Of a stretch of 64,000 nucleotides of DNA, positions 33,354-41,272 are shown in pieces; position 1 is the first letter of the stretch; each line of letters opens with the position of its first letter. Location of the stretch: the NCBI GenBank assembly GCA_045538555.1, contig JAZSRP010000004.1, forward strand, positions 62,001 through 126,000, in the 5' to 3' direction. The notes below the pieces were generated by a model. It saw only the letters and a program-made list of their open reading frames with translations. It had not been told where the DNA came from and searched no databases. The stretch comes from Coliplasma sp045538555 (GTDB lineage Bacteria; Bacillota; Clostridia; Oscillospirales; CAG-382). The translations under genes and the position numbers were made by a program.

Positions 33354-34469
33354 TCAATAAGTCATCTGTTTCAGATCGTCAATAATGTCCGAGTGATGCT
33401 CCAGCCCTGCCGAAAGCCGAAAGAGCCGGCAGTTGATTCCCAACTTGTCTTTTTCTTTCTGTGTGAGTGTTGCGTGAGTCTGTGTCAAGGGGTGGGTCAT
33501 GAGGGTATGCGGTCCCCCCAGACTCTCGGCAAACCGTATGATCGAACCGCCCTTTTTCAGTTTTTTTGCGGTTTTGTCGTCTTGTGTATAAAAAGATATT
33601 ATGCCTCCTGCTCCACGTGACTGTTTTTTGCACAGCTCGTATCGGGGATGTGATGGCAGTCCGGGAAACATGACTTTTTCCGCCCATCCGCAGTTCAAAA
33701 GATATTCTGCCAGAGCAAAAGCGTTTTTTTGGTGTCGTTCCATACGCAGGGGCAGGGTTCGGATCCCTCTGAGAACCAGCCAGCAGTCAAAAGGAGAAAG
33801 GGCGTTTCCCAGAGTTTTTGAGATAAGCTCCAGCTTTTCCGCAAGCAGGGCATCGTTTACAGCCATCACACCGCTGACCGTGTCGTGATGGCCCGACAGA
33901 TATTTGGTGGCGGAGTGGATCACAATATCTGCTCCAAGGGAGAGAGGAGTTTGAAAATAAGGGGTCAAAAAGGTGTTGTCAACCGCAAAAAGCGTGCCGT
34001 GCTTTTTGCACAAAAATGCAATCAGAGAGATGTCGCACACTTTTATATCAGGGTTTGTGACGCTTTCCGCCAACAGCAGAGCGGCGCCTTTTTTCAGCTG
34101 ACGCTCCACGTCCTCTCCATCACACATATCGCAAAAAACAAAGTTTATTCCGTATTTTTGAAATATCCTTGACACCAGCCGATGGGTGCCGCCGTACATG
34201 CTGTATGATACCAGCACTCTGTCCCCCTGCTTCAAAATGGAAAAAAGAGCGTTGATGGCCGCCAGCCCTGAGGAAAAGGCAAATGCACGTGAGGCATTTT
34301 CCAAAGCTGCTACCTGGGATTCGAGAGCGTGCCTTGTGGGGTTTTGGCACCGTGAATATGAAAAATCCGATCCCTCAAACGTGGATGTCTGAAAAATAGG
34401 AAAGCTCACTGCGCCTTCATAGGAGCATCTGCCATCGCCGTGGATGGCTTTTGTGTCAAAATTCTTCAA
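33354..34469 (-). CDS. PLP-dependent trans-sulfuration enzyme (MetB/MetC/MccB type)
   Basis: 371 residues of the Cys/Met-metabolism PLP family. Phosphate-binding SSGLAAINA, cofactor Asp in AVDNTF, catalytic Lys in SATKYLSGHHD, and SLGGPHTLMTHP. It is a cystathionine gamma-synthase, beta-lyase or gamma-lyase; sequence alone does not separate them. The TTG start at 34467-34469 lies in the T-run of the upstream gene's terminator, and the terminator's right arm (GGGTGAT) is the only ribosome-site-like element. cysK is encoded 1.6 kb away, supporting a role in sulfur amino-acid supply. Confidence 0.9.
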   Translation of the reverse strand: MKNFDTKAIHGDGRCSYEGAVSFPIFQTSTFEGSDFSYSRCQNPTRHALESQVAALENASRAFAFSSGLAAINALFSILKQGDRVLVSYSMYGGTHRLVSRIFQKYGINFVFCDMCDGEDVERQLKKGAALLLAESVTNPDIKVCDISLIAFLCKKHGTLFAVDNTFLTPYFQTPLSLGADIVIHSATKYLSGHHDTVSGVMAVNDALLAEKLELISKTLGNALSPFDCWLVLRGIRTLPLRMERHQKNAFALAEYLLNCGWAEKVMFPGLPSHPRYELCKKQSRGAGGIISFYTQDDKTAKKLKKGGSIIRFAESLGGPHTLMTHPLTQTHATLTQKEKDKLGINCRLFRLSAGLEHHSDIIDDLKQMTY

Positions 34470-34508
34470 AAAACATCACCCATGGGAGTATATGCTTCCA
34501 TGGGTGAT
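34468..34508 (-). terminator. Terminator of the CDF gene, overlapping the next start codon
   Basis: Minus strand: ATCACCCATGG / CCATGGGTGAT, 12-base loop, six T. The following gene starts with TTG formed by the last T bases. Confidence 0.85.
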
Positions 34509-34514
34509 GATGGT

Positions 34515-35681
34515 TCAGGAATAACCTCTGTCAATCTTTATGACACAGCGGTAATCGGGGTTTTTTGCGGTCACCGCCAGTGAAATGCTTTTTGATACCA
34601 CGTCCTCGTCAAGAAGGGAGTCCGAGGGGATCACCACGTCAAAAATGACGTTTGTATGGGTCTGTCCGGGAACGATACGAAAATCGTGCGCAGTGAGCTT
34701 TTGATCAATTTCTGCCAGATGCTTTTCCACCGTGTCCCGCAGCTCCACCAGCCGCTCATCCCGGGTGTCTATGGGATCCATGTGTATCACTGCTTCACAG
34801 CCAAACTTTTCTTTTATCTCCAGCTCCACGTTGTCAATAACGTCGTGGACAAAGAGCATATCCTCCTCCACGGGAACCTCTGCATGAAGACTGACAAACT
34901 GTCTTCCGGGACCATAGTCATGCAGGATGAGATCGTGGATTTTTATGATGGGGTGGTGTGACAGCACCAGTTTTTCCATCTCTGACACCAGTTCTCTGTC
35001 CGGAGGTGTTCCCAGCAACGGCTCAATGGTCTCTTTTGCGGCACGGAACCCCGAAAACAGTATAAACCCTGCCACCGCAAGTCCCATCCAGCCGTCAATG
35101 GTAATTTCAAAAAAACGGGAAACCAAAAGGGACACAAAAACAGCACCCGTTGCAGCCACGTCACCGATACTGTCGGATGCGGTGGCAAGCATTGCGGCGG
35201 AGGCGATTCTTTTTCCGATGCGTCGGTTGTAAAAAAACATATAGAGCTTTACTGCCATGGATACGGCAAGTATCACGGCGGGGACGATGCCAAATGACAC
35301 GGAGACAGGATCCTTGATGGAATTGACAGAGGATAGAGCCAGCTCAAATCCCATGACAAATATCAGCATGGAAACCACAAGACCGGATATGTATTCCAAC
35401 CGCCCGTGTCCAAAAGGATGCTCCGGGTCCGGCTTTTTTCCCGCCAGCCGAAATCCGATCATGGTCACCAGTGAGCTTCCTGCGTCGGAAATGTTGTTGA
35501 CTGCGTCTGCGGTGACCGCAATGGAGCCGGTAATAAGTCCCACAAACAGCTTGAGCCCAAATAAAAACACGTTGAGCAATATTCCGCAGGCGCCGCAGAG
35601 AATGCCGTATTTTTGCCTGACACCGGGGGAGGAAAAATCGTTTTGGTCTTTTATAAAAAATCTTGCCAACAGCTTGATCAA
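34515..35681 (-). CDS. Cation diffusion facilitator (CDF) transporter
   Basis: 388 residues. Six membrane segments; metal-site residues in AVTADAVNNISDAGSS and KKPDPEHPFGHGRLEYI; a cytosolic C-terminal domain of ~100 residues (HDYGPGRQFVSLHAEVP) and an additional C-terminal ~80 residues. CDF proteins export Zn2+, Mn2+ or Fe2+ by proton antiport. The NISDA-type second site fits the Mn/Zn group. Preceded by a small membrane protein gene on the same strand. Confidence 0.93.
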   Translation of the reverse strand: MIKLLARFFIKDQNDFSSPGVRQKYGILCGACGILLNVFLFGLKLFVGLITGSIAVTADAVNNISDAGSSLVTMIGFRLAGKKPDPEHPFGHGRLEYISGLVVSMLIFVMGFELALSSVNSIKDPVSVSFGIVPAVILAVSMAVKLYMFFYNRRIGKRIASAAMLATASDSIGDVAATGAVFVSLLVSRFFEITIDGWMGLAVAGFILFSGFRAAKETIEPLLGTPPDRELVSEMEKLVLSHHPIIKIHDLILHDYGPGRQFVSLHAEVPVEEDMLFVHDVIDNVELEIKEKFGCEAVIHMDPIDTRDERLVELRDTVEKHLAEIDQKLTAHDFRIVPGQTHTNVIFDVVIPSDSLLDEDVVSKSISLAVTAKNPDYRCVIKIDRGYS

Positions 35682-35726
35682 AAAATCACAGCTCCTTTTT
35701 TGCTTTTTGAAAAAATGTTTTGCGGG

Positions 35727-35942
35727 TTACTTTTTTGTTTTTCTTTTTATCAAAAAAGCCCACAATGCCAAACATGCGATACAAACTGATGCCAAAGCAG
35801 AATATACTGCCACTCGCAAAGCGGTCATGTCTTTGTCCTTTGGCACAAAATCATCCGCCTGTGCGGATGCCGGCAGGGAAAGAGCGCAGATGGCCAAAGC
35901 CAAAAGGATGCAGAAAAACAAAACCGCGCATTTTTTTGACAT
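35727..35942 (-). CDS. Small secreted/membrane protein
   Basis: 71 residues. N-terminal signal peptide or membrane segment (VLFFCILLALAICALSLPASA), a short extracytoplasmic loop (QADDFVPKDKDMT), a second hydrophobic segment (LASVCIACLALWAFLI) and a basic end KRKTKK. Strong ribosome site GGGAGGG. No family recognised. It lies 45 bases upstream of the CDF gene and may be cotranscribed with it. Confidence 0.7.
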   Translation of the reverse strand: MSKKCAVLFFCILLALAICALSLPASAQADDFVPKDKDMTALRVAVYSALASVCIACLALWAFLIKRKTKK

Positions 35943-36010
35943 TTTTCATCCCTCCCGTTGTTTTTGTCAAATCATTATACACCCAAAAAACCAAAAATGC
36001 AATTTTTTTG

Positions 36011-36039
36011 TTGCCAAGAATAATACGATGAGGTATAAT
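36011..36039 (+). promoter_or_regulatory. Promoter of cysK
   Basis: TTGCCA (36011-36016), 17 bases, TATAAT (36034-36039). No T-box or CymR-like element is evident in the short leader. Confidence 0.75.
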
Positions 36040-36063
36040 AAGCAAGAAACGGAGGACGGGGAA

Positions 36064-36975
36064 ATGAGAATTTTTGAAAATATGATACAGCTTATCGGCA
36101 ATACGCCTCTGGTACGGCTCTCCCGCCTGTGCAAAAAATACGGCTGTCCCGTTGCCGTATGCGCCAAAGCAGAGAGATTCAACCCCTGCGGCTCGTCAAA
36201 GGACAGAGCGGCGCTTTTTATGCTGGAGGAGGCAGAAAAAAACGGCATTCTGACAGCAGACACTGTGGTGGTGGAGGCAACCAGCGGAAATACCGGCGTG
36301 GCTCTTGCGGCAGTTTGTGCGGTAAAAGGCATCAAATGCATCCTCACCATGCCCGAGAATATGTCTCAAGAACGCAGGAAACTGCTGTCTCTGTACGGAG
36401 CAGAGCTGGTGCTCACCCCAAAGGAATCGGGCATGTCCGGCGCGGTGGCTGAGGCAGAGCGTATCTGCAGAGAAAATAAAAATACTTTTATGCCTGAGCA
36501 GTTTTCAAATCCCGCCAACCCAAGGGCTCACTATGAGACCACTGCTCGTGAAATATGGAATGATACCGACGGCAGGATCACAAGTCTTGTGGCGTGTGTG
36601 GGAAGCGGCGGTACTCTGACGGGTATTGCGGGTTTTCTCAAAGAAAAAAATCCCGAGATAAAAATATACGCCGTACAGCCCGAGGCATCGCAGGTGCTGA
36701 CGGGAGGCAAGCCCGCACCCCACGGGATCCAGGGCATCGGGGCAAATTTTGTGCCAAAAAATTTTGATTCTTCTCTCTGTGACGGCATACTCTCGGTATC
36801 GGATTTTGATGCAACGGAATGTGCAAAAGAACTGGCAAAAACCGAGGGATTGCTGTGCGGCATATCATCCGGCGCCGCTGTTGTGGGGGCAATGGAGGTT
36901 GCAAAAAAAGATCCTGACGGGCTCACGGTGTGCATTTTGCCCGATACGGGAGAACGGTATCTCTCTTCACTTTGA
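36064..36975 (+). CDS. cysK: Cysteine synthase (O-acetylserine sulfhydrylase)
   Basis: 303 residues from ATG 36064 after GGAGG; the frame is open far upstream, but that part lies antisense to the CDF gene. Substrate and PLP motifs: LIGNTPLVRL, PCGSSKDRAA (PLP Lys), EATSGNTG, CVGSGGTLTG, GLLCGISSGAAV. It makes cysteine from O-acetylserine and sulfide. The motif normally reads NPxGSxKDR and here is NPCGSSKDR, a mild variation. Single-gene transcription unit. Confidence 0.95.
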   Translation: MRIFENMIQLIGNTPLVRLSRLCKKYGCPVAVCAKAERFNPCGSSKDRAALFMLEEAEKNGILTADTVVVEATSGNTGVALAAVCAVKGIKCILTMPENMSQERRKLLSLYGAELVLTPKESGMSGAVAEAERICRENKNTFMPEQFSNPANPRAHYETTAREIWNDTDGRITSLVACVGSGGTLTGIAGFLKEKNPEIKIYAVQPEASQVLTGGKPAPHGIQGIGANFVPKNFDSSLCDGILSVSDFDATECAKELAKTEGLLCGISSGAAVVGAMEVAKKDPDGLTVCILPDTGERYLSSL

Positions 36976-36982
36976 AAAACAT

Positions 36983-37010
36983 AAAAAAGGAGCAGTCAGC
37001 TCCTTTTTTG
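36983..37010 (+). terminator. Bidirectional terminator between cysK and cobB
   Basis: AAAAAAGGAGC / GCTCCTTTTTT around AGTCA. Confidence 0.9.
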
Positions 37011-37011
37011 T

Positions 37012-37731
37012 TTATCGGTATGCTTTTCTCAGTATCTTTCCCACAGAATCGTGTATCACAAGCTGTGCGTTGGAGTCAAGAGGTGTCTCATCACGGTTGA
37101 TGAGAACGATGGTGCTGCCGTAAAAATATTTTATCAGCGCAGCTGCGGGATAAACGGTGAGAGACGTTCCCGCAACGATGAGCACCTCTGCCTCTTCGAT
37201 GGCGCGGATGGCGCCTCTCACGGTGGCATCGTAAAGAGATTCGCCGTAGAGCACCACCTCGGGCTTGACGATCCCGCCGCAGGGGCAACAGGGAACTCCC
37301 TGAGATTCACGTATAAACTTTTCCGAAAAAGACGCTCCGCATCTTACGCAAAAATTGCGTTTTGCACTTCCGTGCAGTTCAAAAACCTTTTTGCTTCCCG
37401 CTTCCTGATGGAGCCCGTCAATATTTTGGGTGATGATACCCGTCAGCTTTCCCTCGCGCTCCAGCTCCGCCAGAACATAATGGGCATCGTTTGGCTCAAT
37501 ACCCGTGGCAAGCATCTGATTGCGGTAAAAATCAAAAAACTCCATTGGGTGGGTCACAAAAAAATCGTGGGAGAGCATGGTTTCGGGCGGGTACTTGAAT
37601 TTTTGGTTATACAATCCGTCAGCAGAGCGAAAATCCCTTATTCCGCTTTCTGTGGAAACTCCCGCACCGCCAAAAAAGCAGATTTTGTTTGATGAGGCAA
37701 GTATCTCTCTCAATTTTTGAATCTTTTCCAA
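37012..37731 (-). CDS. cobB: NAD-dependent protein deacylase (sirtuin)
   Basis: 239 residues. GAGVSTESGIRDFRS, TQNIDGLHQ with ELHGS (catalytic His), zinc site CVRC and CCPCGG, GTSLTVYP and INRDETPLD. It removes acyl groups from lysines, using NAD+. TTG start after AAGAAGGTG. The Tyr/Arg pair that marks desuccinylases is not obvious, so it is probably a deacetylase. Confidence 0.95.
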   Translation of the reverse strand: MEKIQKLREILASSNKICFFGGAGVSTESGIRDFRSADGLYNQKFKYPPETMLSHDFFVTHPMEFFDFYRNQMLATGIEPNDAHYVLAELEREGKLTGIITQNIDGLHQEAGSKKVFELHGSAKRNFCVRCGASFSEKFIRESQGVPCCPCGGIVKPEVVLYGESLYDATVRGAIRAIEEAEVLIVAGTSLTVYPAAALIKYFYGSTIVLINRDETPLDSNAQLVIHDSVGKILRKAYR

Positions 37732-37806
37732 GGTTGCACCTTCTTTCCTTTCTATTATACCAAAAACCTTGCCCGCCTTGCAACACCAAAAAACAAAAAA
37801 GTGTTG

Positions 37807-37835
37807 TTGACAAAGGGAACGATAAACTTTATAAT
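37807..37835 (+). promoter_or_regulatory. Promoter of the zinc-binding lipoprotein gene
   Basis: TTGACA (37807-37812), 17 bases, TATAAT (37830-37835). No clear Zur palindrome was recognised around it. Confidence 0.85.
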
Positions 37836-37886
37836 AGCAGTAATAATATTGAAGAAAAAGAGTCCCCCGGGGCTTTTTGTGAGGAA

Positions 37887-38888
37887 ATGATGAAAAGGGC
37901 TTTTGTGATTGTACTGGCGGTTTTGTTTCTCATTCCGCTGGTGTCCTGCAAGGATACGTCAGAGGTCAGCGAGACAGCCGGCGATGCTGTTTCCGATGAC
38001 GGACGTCTCAAGGTGTACACCACGGTTTTTGTAGCGTATGATTTTGCCACACGTATCTGCGGAGAACTGGCCAACGTTCAGTGGCTTTTGGCTCCCGGTA
38101 TCGACCCCCACAGCTATCAGCCCGGCGGCACTACAATGGCACTGCTGGGACAGGCGGATCTTGTTGTGGTGACAGGCGGAAGAATGGACAGTTGGGCAGA
38201 GCAGGTGGTGTCCATGACCCCTGCGGATATTCAGCTATTCAAAATGTCGGATTACGGCGCACGGCTTGAGTATAGGGATCAGACCTCCGGTGCGGCAGAA
38301 GATCACAGCCACAATCACGATCATGATCATGATCATGATGCCTCCGCTCCTGCATCCCAAAACATCAACGGCCACGTCTGGACCTCTCCAAAAAATTGTG
38401 CTGAAATCGTGGAGTACCTCTGCAGATGCATTTCCACTCTTGACCCCGACAACGCAAATACATACCGCAAAAACGCCGATGAGTTCAAAAAAGAGCTCCT
38501 TGCGCTTCATGAGGAATACAAAAAAACCGTAGATGAGGGAAATGTGCACGTTCTTGCTTTCTCCGACGGATGTGCATTTGATTATATGGTCGGTGAGTAC
38601 GTTTTGCCCTATCATTCTGTTTTGGCTTATTGCGGCAGAGACAGAAAAGCAAACGATACTGCCGTTGCCATAGTCAGCTCCGAGATCAACAAGGCGGGCA
38701 TCCCCGTCATATTCTATGACGAACTGTCTGACCAAAAAAACGCAGACAGCATCTGCGAAAAAACAAAAGCAAAAAAACTGCTGCTCCACGGTTGCCACAC
38801 CGTCACCCAACAGCAGTTTGACGACGGGGTCACCTATCTTGACCTCATGCGTCAAAATCTTGAAAACCTCAGGCAGGCAGTCAACTGA
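37887..38888 (+). CDS. Zinc/manganese ABC transporter substrate-binding lipoprotein (ZnuA-like)
   Basis: 333 residues. Lipoprotein signal peptide with lipobox LVSC; cluster A-1 fold with VYTTVFVAYDFATRI, PGIDPHSYQP (metal His), a His/Asp-rich loop of HSHNHDHDHDHD near residue 135, then NGHVWTSPKN (second His). Its third ligand region is VLAFSDGCAFDY. It should bind Zn2+ outside the cell for an ABC importer. No ATPase or permease is adjacent, so the partner genes are elsewhere. ATG ATG starts the gene after GAGGAA. Confidence 0.9.
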   Translation: MMKRAFVIVLAVLFLIPLVSCKDTSEVSETAGDAVSDDGRLKVYTTVFVAYDFATRICGELANVQWLLAPGIDPHSYQPGGTTMALLGQADLVVVTGGRMDSWAEQVVSMTPADIQLFKMSDYGARLEYRDQTSGAAEDHSHNHDHDHDHDASAPASQNINGHVWTSPKNCAEIVEYLCRCISTLDPDNANTYRKNADEFKKELLALHEEYKKTVDEGNVHVLAFSDGCAFDYMVGEYVLPYHSVLAYCGRDRKANDTAVAIVSSEINKAGIPVIFYDELSDQKNADSICEKTKAKKLLLHGCHTVTQQQFDDGVTYLDLMRQNLENLRQAVN

Positions 38889-38900
38889 AAGAATACAAAA

Positions 38901-38951
38901 AACGCGTTGCCGGCGAGACTTCCTTATGGGACGTCCCGCCGGCACAGCGTT
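38901..38951. terminator. Hairpin between convergent znuA-like and MBL genes
   Basis: AACGC, then GCCGGCG, pair with CGCCGGC and GCGTT. Without a long T-run it is a weak or structure-only terminator. Confidence 0.55.
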
Positions 38952-38953
38952 AA

Positions 38954-39586
38954 TTATTTTCCAAAAATCTTGAGATAAGGGTTGTTCCTCCGCTCGTCGG
39001 ACAGGGTGGACGCCTCGTCATGTCCGGGCAAAACCTCATAGTCACCGGGCAGATCGTACAGCCGCTTGAGAGAACGTGTCAGCATCTCCTCGTCGCCGCC
39101 AAAATCCGTGGTGCCGATACTGTTTTTAAACAGCGTGTCTCCCGTAAAAAGCATACCGTCAAAATCAAAGCAGACGCTTCCTTTTGTGTGTCCGGGAGTG
39201 TGGAAAACATAAAACTCAAAATTGCCCACCTTGTAGCTGCCCTCTTTGTCAAAAAAGATCTCCGCCTGGTCAAAAGGTCGTGGATCATATGGTATCATGG
39301 AACTGAAAGCGTCTCGCTCGGTGAGATAATGTGCGTCCAGCCGATGGATGCAGACGGGAATATTGTGGGATCTCAGATCACCCACAGCAAGAATGTGGTC
39401 AAAATGGCCGTGAGTGAGCAGAATGGCACGGCAGCAGGCATCCATACGGTGCAGCGCATCCTGAATCACCGTCAGGTCTCCGCCGGGATCGATCACAAGA
39501 GCATCCCGTGACTGCCTGTCCTTGACAATATAACAGTTGGTGGAAAGCATACCCACGCACACCTTTTTTACAACAACGCCCTCCAT
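38954..39586 (-). CDS. Metallo-beta-lactamase-fold hydrolase (glyoxalase II-like)
   Basis: 210 residues. Metal motifs THGHFDHI, HTPGHTKGS, FTGDTLF and a final PGHDEAS are all present. Small MBL proteins of this size hydrolyse thioesters or related substrates; the family is often annotated hydroxyacylglutathione hydrolase, but clostridia usually lack glutathione. Single gene convergent with the znuA-like gene. Confidence 0.9.
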   Translation of the reverse strand: MEGVVVKKVCVGMLSTNCYIVKDRQSRDALVIDPGGDLTVIQDALHRMDACCRAILLTHGHFDHILAVGDLRSHNIPVCIHRLDAHYLTERDAFSSMIPYDPRPFDQAEIFFDKEGSYKVGNFEFYVFHTPGHTKGSVCFDFDGMLFTGDTLFKNSIGTTDFGGDEEMLTRSLKRLYDLPGDYEVLPGHDEASTLSDERRNNPYLKIFGK

Positions 39587-39712
39587 TGTGTCCTCCTATG
39601 GTTGAAAACCGGATTACTTTATTCATATAATATCATGTTTTTTTGCGGTTGTAAATCAAAAATACAAAATAAAGTGCAGTGAAAAAACAAAAAAGTTTTT
39701 TTAAAAACCCTA

Positions 39713-39741
39713 TTGATTTTTGGTTCTGTATATGATAGAAT
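39713..39741 (+). promoter_or_regulatory. Promoter of tRNA-Val
   Basis: TTGATT (39713-39718), 17 bases, TAGAAT (39736-39741), 20 bases before the tRNA. Confidence 0.65.
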
Positions 39742-39761
39742 AGCCGAGCAAAAAATAATAT

Positions 39762-39838
39762 GTGGGTGTAGCTCAGTTGGTTAGAGCACTTGCTTGACAT
39801 GCAAGGGGTCGTTGGTTCAAGTCCATTCATCCACACCA
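39762..39838 (+). tRNA. tRNA-Val (anticodon GAC)
   Basis: 77 bases with CCA. Acceptor GTGGGTG/CATCCAC (one G-T pair), anticodon stem CTTGC/GCAAG around TTGACAT (anticodon GAC), T-loop TTCAAGT. Confidence 0.96.
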
Positions 39839-39839
39839 G

Positions 39840-39881
39840 AAAAGAACCCACATTTGTCTACGACAAGTGTGGGTTCTTTTC
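39840..39881 (+). terminator. Terminator of tRNA-Val
   Basis: AAAAGAACCCACATTTGTC / GACAAGTGTGGGTTCTTTT around TAC. The inner TTTGTC-TAC core is shared with the tRNA-Leu terminator and the hairpin at 6111-6150. Confidence 0.9.
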
Positions 39882-40047
39882 AACTAAATCCACCCTATCG
39901 GGTGGGTGAAATCATCTTCGATGATGAAATCCCCTACGGGGATGAAATCCGCCTTGACGGCGGGCGGGTGGATTTAATTTCATCTGCGAAGCAGATTTCA
40001 TCCGAGCGGAGTGAGGATTTCATCGCGCCCCGCGCGATTTCATTGAA
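39882..40047 (+). repeat. tRNA-tail hairpin array, copy 3 (type A)
   Basis: Starts CAACTAAATCC after the terminator. Outer stem AAATCCACCC/GGGTGGATTT, hairpins joined by GATGAAATC (ATCCCC/GGGGAT, ATCCGCC/GGCGG), right half joined by GATTTCATC (ATCTGC/GCAGAT, ATCGCG/CGCGAT), ending CATTGAAC. Closest to copy 2. No -10 box follows at the right distance, so unlike copy 2 it does not appear to form a promoter. Confidence 0.85.
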
Positions 40048-40063
40048 CATCTAACCAAACAAC

Positions 40064-40169
40064 AAAAACCGATTTGACGTAAAAATCAAATCGGTTTTAT
40101 TTTTAAAAAAACCGCCCAACAACAGAAAAAACCGATTCAAAAGGTGAAAAATCCTCTCAAATCGGTTCC
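40064..40169. terminator. Two related hairpins downstream of the XRE gene
   Basis: AAAACCGATTTGA/TCAAATCGGTTTT (to 40098) and a second, degenerate pair with AACCGATT and AATCGGTT arms (about 40128-40165). They are probably terminators for the minus-strand regulator gene. With copy 3 they fill the 364-base gap without genes after tRNA-Val. Confidence 0.6.
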
Positions 40170-40202
40170 TGAAAGTTGCATGCTGTTTTGTTTGTCGTGG
40201 GG

Positions 40203-40523
40203 TCAGTGATGTTTTGCAGTCAGGTCAAAGACCAGCTGGAGAATGTGCTCTGTCTGGCGGGGGGTGAGCTTTTCCAGCTCCTTTGCCAAGATACGGGTGG
40301 ATTTGGGATCCTCTGCATCAAGATTAAAAAACTCTTGAGGAGTAATCTCAAAATAATCACAAATGCAGAAAAATCCGGCAAAAGAGGGAAGGGTACGTCT
40401 GTTTTCGATCTTGTTTACATAGCTCTCACTTTGCCCGAGAGACAAGCTCATATCCCTTGCGGACACACCTTTTTGCAGTCTCAGCTGGGTGATGCGTTTT
40501 TGAAACCATTCGGAATAATCCAT
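40203..40523 (-). CDS. XRE-family HTH transcriptional regulator
   Basis: 106 residues from ATG 40523 after GGAGGTGAC. Helix-turn-helix at about 12-65 (VSARDMSLSLGQSESYVNKIENRR, with YFEITPQEFF closing the domain), then a short C-terminal helix with LTPRQTEHILQLVFDL. A DNA-binding repressor of unknown target, standing between two tRNA/array loci beside a broken acetyltransferase, a typical accessory setting. Confidence 0.9.
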   Translation of the reverse strand: MDYSEWFQKRITQLRLQKGVSARDMSLSLGQSESYVNKIENRRTLPSFAGFFCICDYFEITPQEFFNLDAEDPKSTRILAKELEKLTPRQTEHILQLVFDLTAKHH

Positions 40524-40592
40524 CTTGTCACCTCCAATTTCTCTCCAATACAGTATATCTTGACATTTATGAAAATTCAAGATAAATAAGTA

Positions 40593-40970
40593 TCAATTTA
40601 TGAATACCAACGGAAATAAGAGATATAAAATGCAAAAAAGTGAACAAAAATGCCAAAAATTGTAAAATTTAGCAACGTTTTCGGCTCTTTCAAATAAGGA
40701 ACGACCGATTCCGTGGGGTTTGTATTTCTGCCAAACGGCAATGCCCATAATGTTTTTAAGCGGAGGAGAAAAAGTCAAATCATAACTGCAAATACGAACA
40801 TAGCCAACCACAATATCATTGCATACAGCCACAAAAATCCTGTCAGTTTCGCTTGATAAAACAGATTTTATGCGTTCTATTGTGTTTTCTAATGGATATA
40901 CATATCCCGTTTCCCGGGAATTAAGTTCCCAAATCCGTTTCGATCGGAAATGTGCGCTTCGTTCCGCCAA
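40593..40970 (-). pseudogene. Truncated GNAT acetyltransferase
   Basis: The frame contains the middle of a GNAT domain: WELNSRETGYVYPLENT, DRIFVAVCNDIVVGYVRI, PPLKNIMGIAVWQKY and the acetyl-CoA loop HGIGRSLFERAENVAK. After AENVAK the family sequence stops and an unrelated AT-rich tail (FYNFWHFCSLFCIL) follows, removing the last third of the fold. The N-terminal strand is also missing, replaced by sequence beginning at the hairpin 40969-41005, and the only start is a TTG without a ribosome site. Remains of a gene cut at both ends. Confidence 0.75.
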
Positions 40971-41005
40971 ACAGAAACACCACCCGTTGGGTGGTGTTTC
41001 TGTTT
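40969..41005. terminator. Perfect hairpin at the edge of the copy 4 flank
   Basis: AAACAGAAACACCACCC / GGGTGGTGTTTCTGTTT around GTT, a 17-base-pair perfect stem. It resembles the outer arm of the tRNA-Leu terminator (AGAAACACC) and marks the junction between the GNAT remnant and the copy 4 flank. Confidence 0.7.
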
Positions 41006-41012
41006 GTGTAAA

Positions 41013-41096
41013 AGCTACGAAAAAGATATTTTTGACGTTTTTGCGTATGAATTTGAACTCTTACAGAAAATGAAATCCTTGCTGACGCAAGGATGA
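41013..41096 (+). other. Coding-like remnant in the flank of array copy 4
   Basis: Opposite the tRNA-Ser strand, a frame of 27 codons reads KDIFDVFAYEFELLQKMK and ends TQG-stop in the first hairpin of the array, closely matching the frame at 6016-6108. Here no start codon or ribosome site is visible, so it looks like a decayed or captured fragment. Confidence 0.35.
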
Positions 41097-41240
41097 AATC
41101 AGCTAACGCTGATGAAATCTTCGGCTTTGCCCCAGATGAAATTAAATCCACCCATCCGCCGTCGAGGCGGATTTCACCCAACGAAGTTGGATTTCATCGT
41201 CGAAGGCGATTTCACCCACCCGCAAGGGTGGATTTAGTTG
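41069..41240 (-). repeat. tRNA-tail hairpin array, copy 4 (type A)
   Basis: Minus strand, directly after the tRNA-Ser terminator. Nearly identical to copy 1 from the terminator to the right flank (about 225 bases), differing at a few positions such as GTTGGG for GTTGGA and GCGTTAGC for GCTTTAGC. The conserved flank 41010-41068 fills the rest of the gap to the GNAT remnant. Confidence 0.87.
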
Positions 41241-41271
41241 AAAAAAGCACCGACAAAGTCGATGCTTTTTT
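41241..41271 (-). terminator. Terminator of tRNA-Ser
   Basis: Identical over 31 bases to the tRNA-Ala terminator (stem AGCATCGAC/GTCGGTGCT). Confidence 0.88.
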
Positions 41272-41272
41272 C

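Noticed and set aside
35257..36063. N-terminal extension of cysK by about 270 codons
   Set aside because: The open frame continues upstream through the antisense strand of the CDF and small membrane protein genes. CysK family length and the GGAGG site fix the start at 36064.
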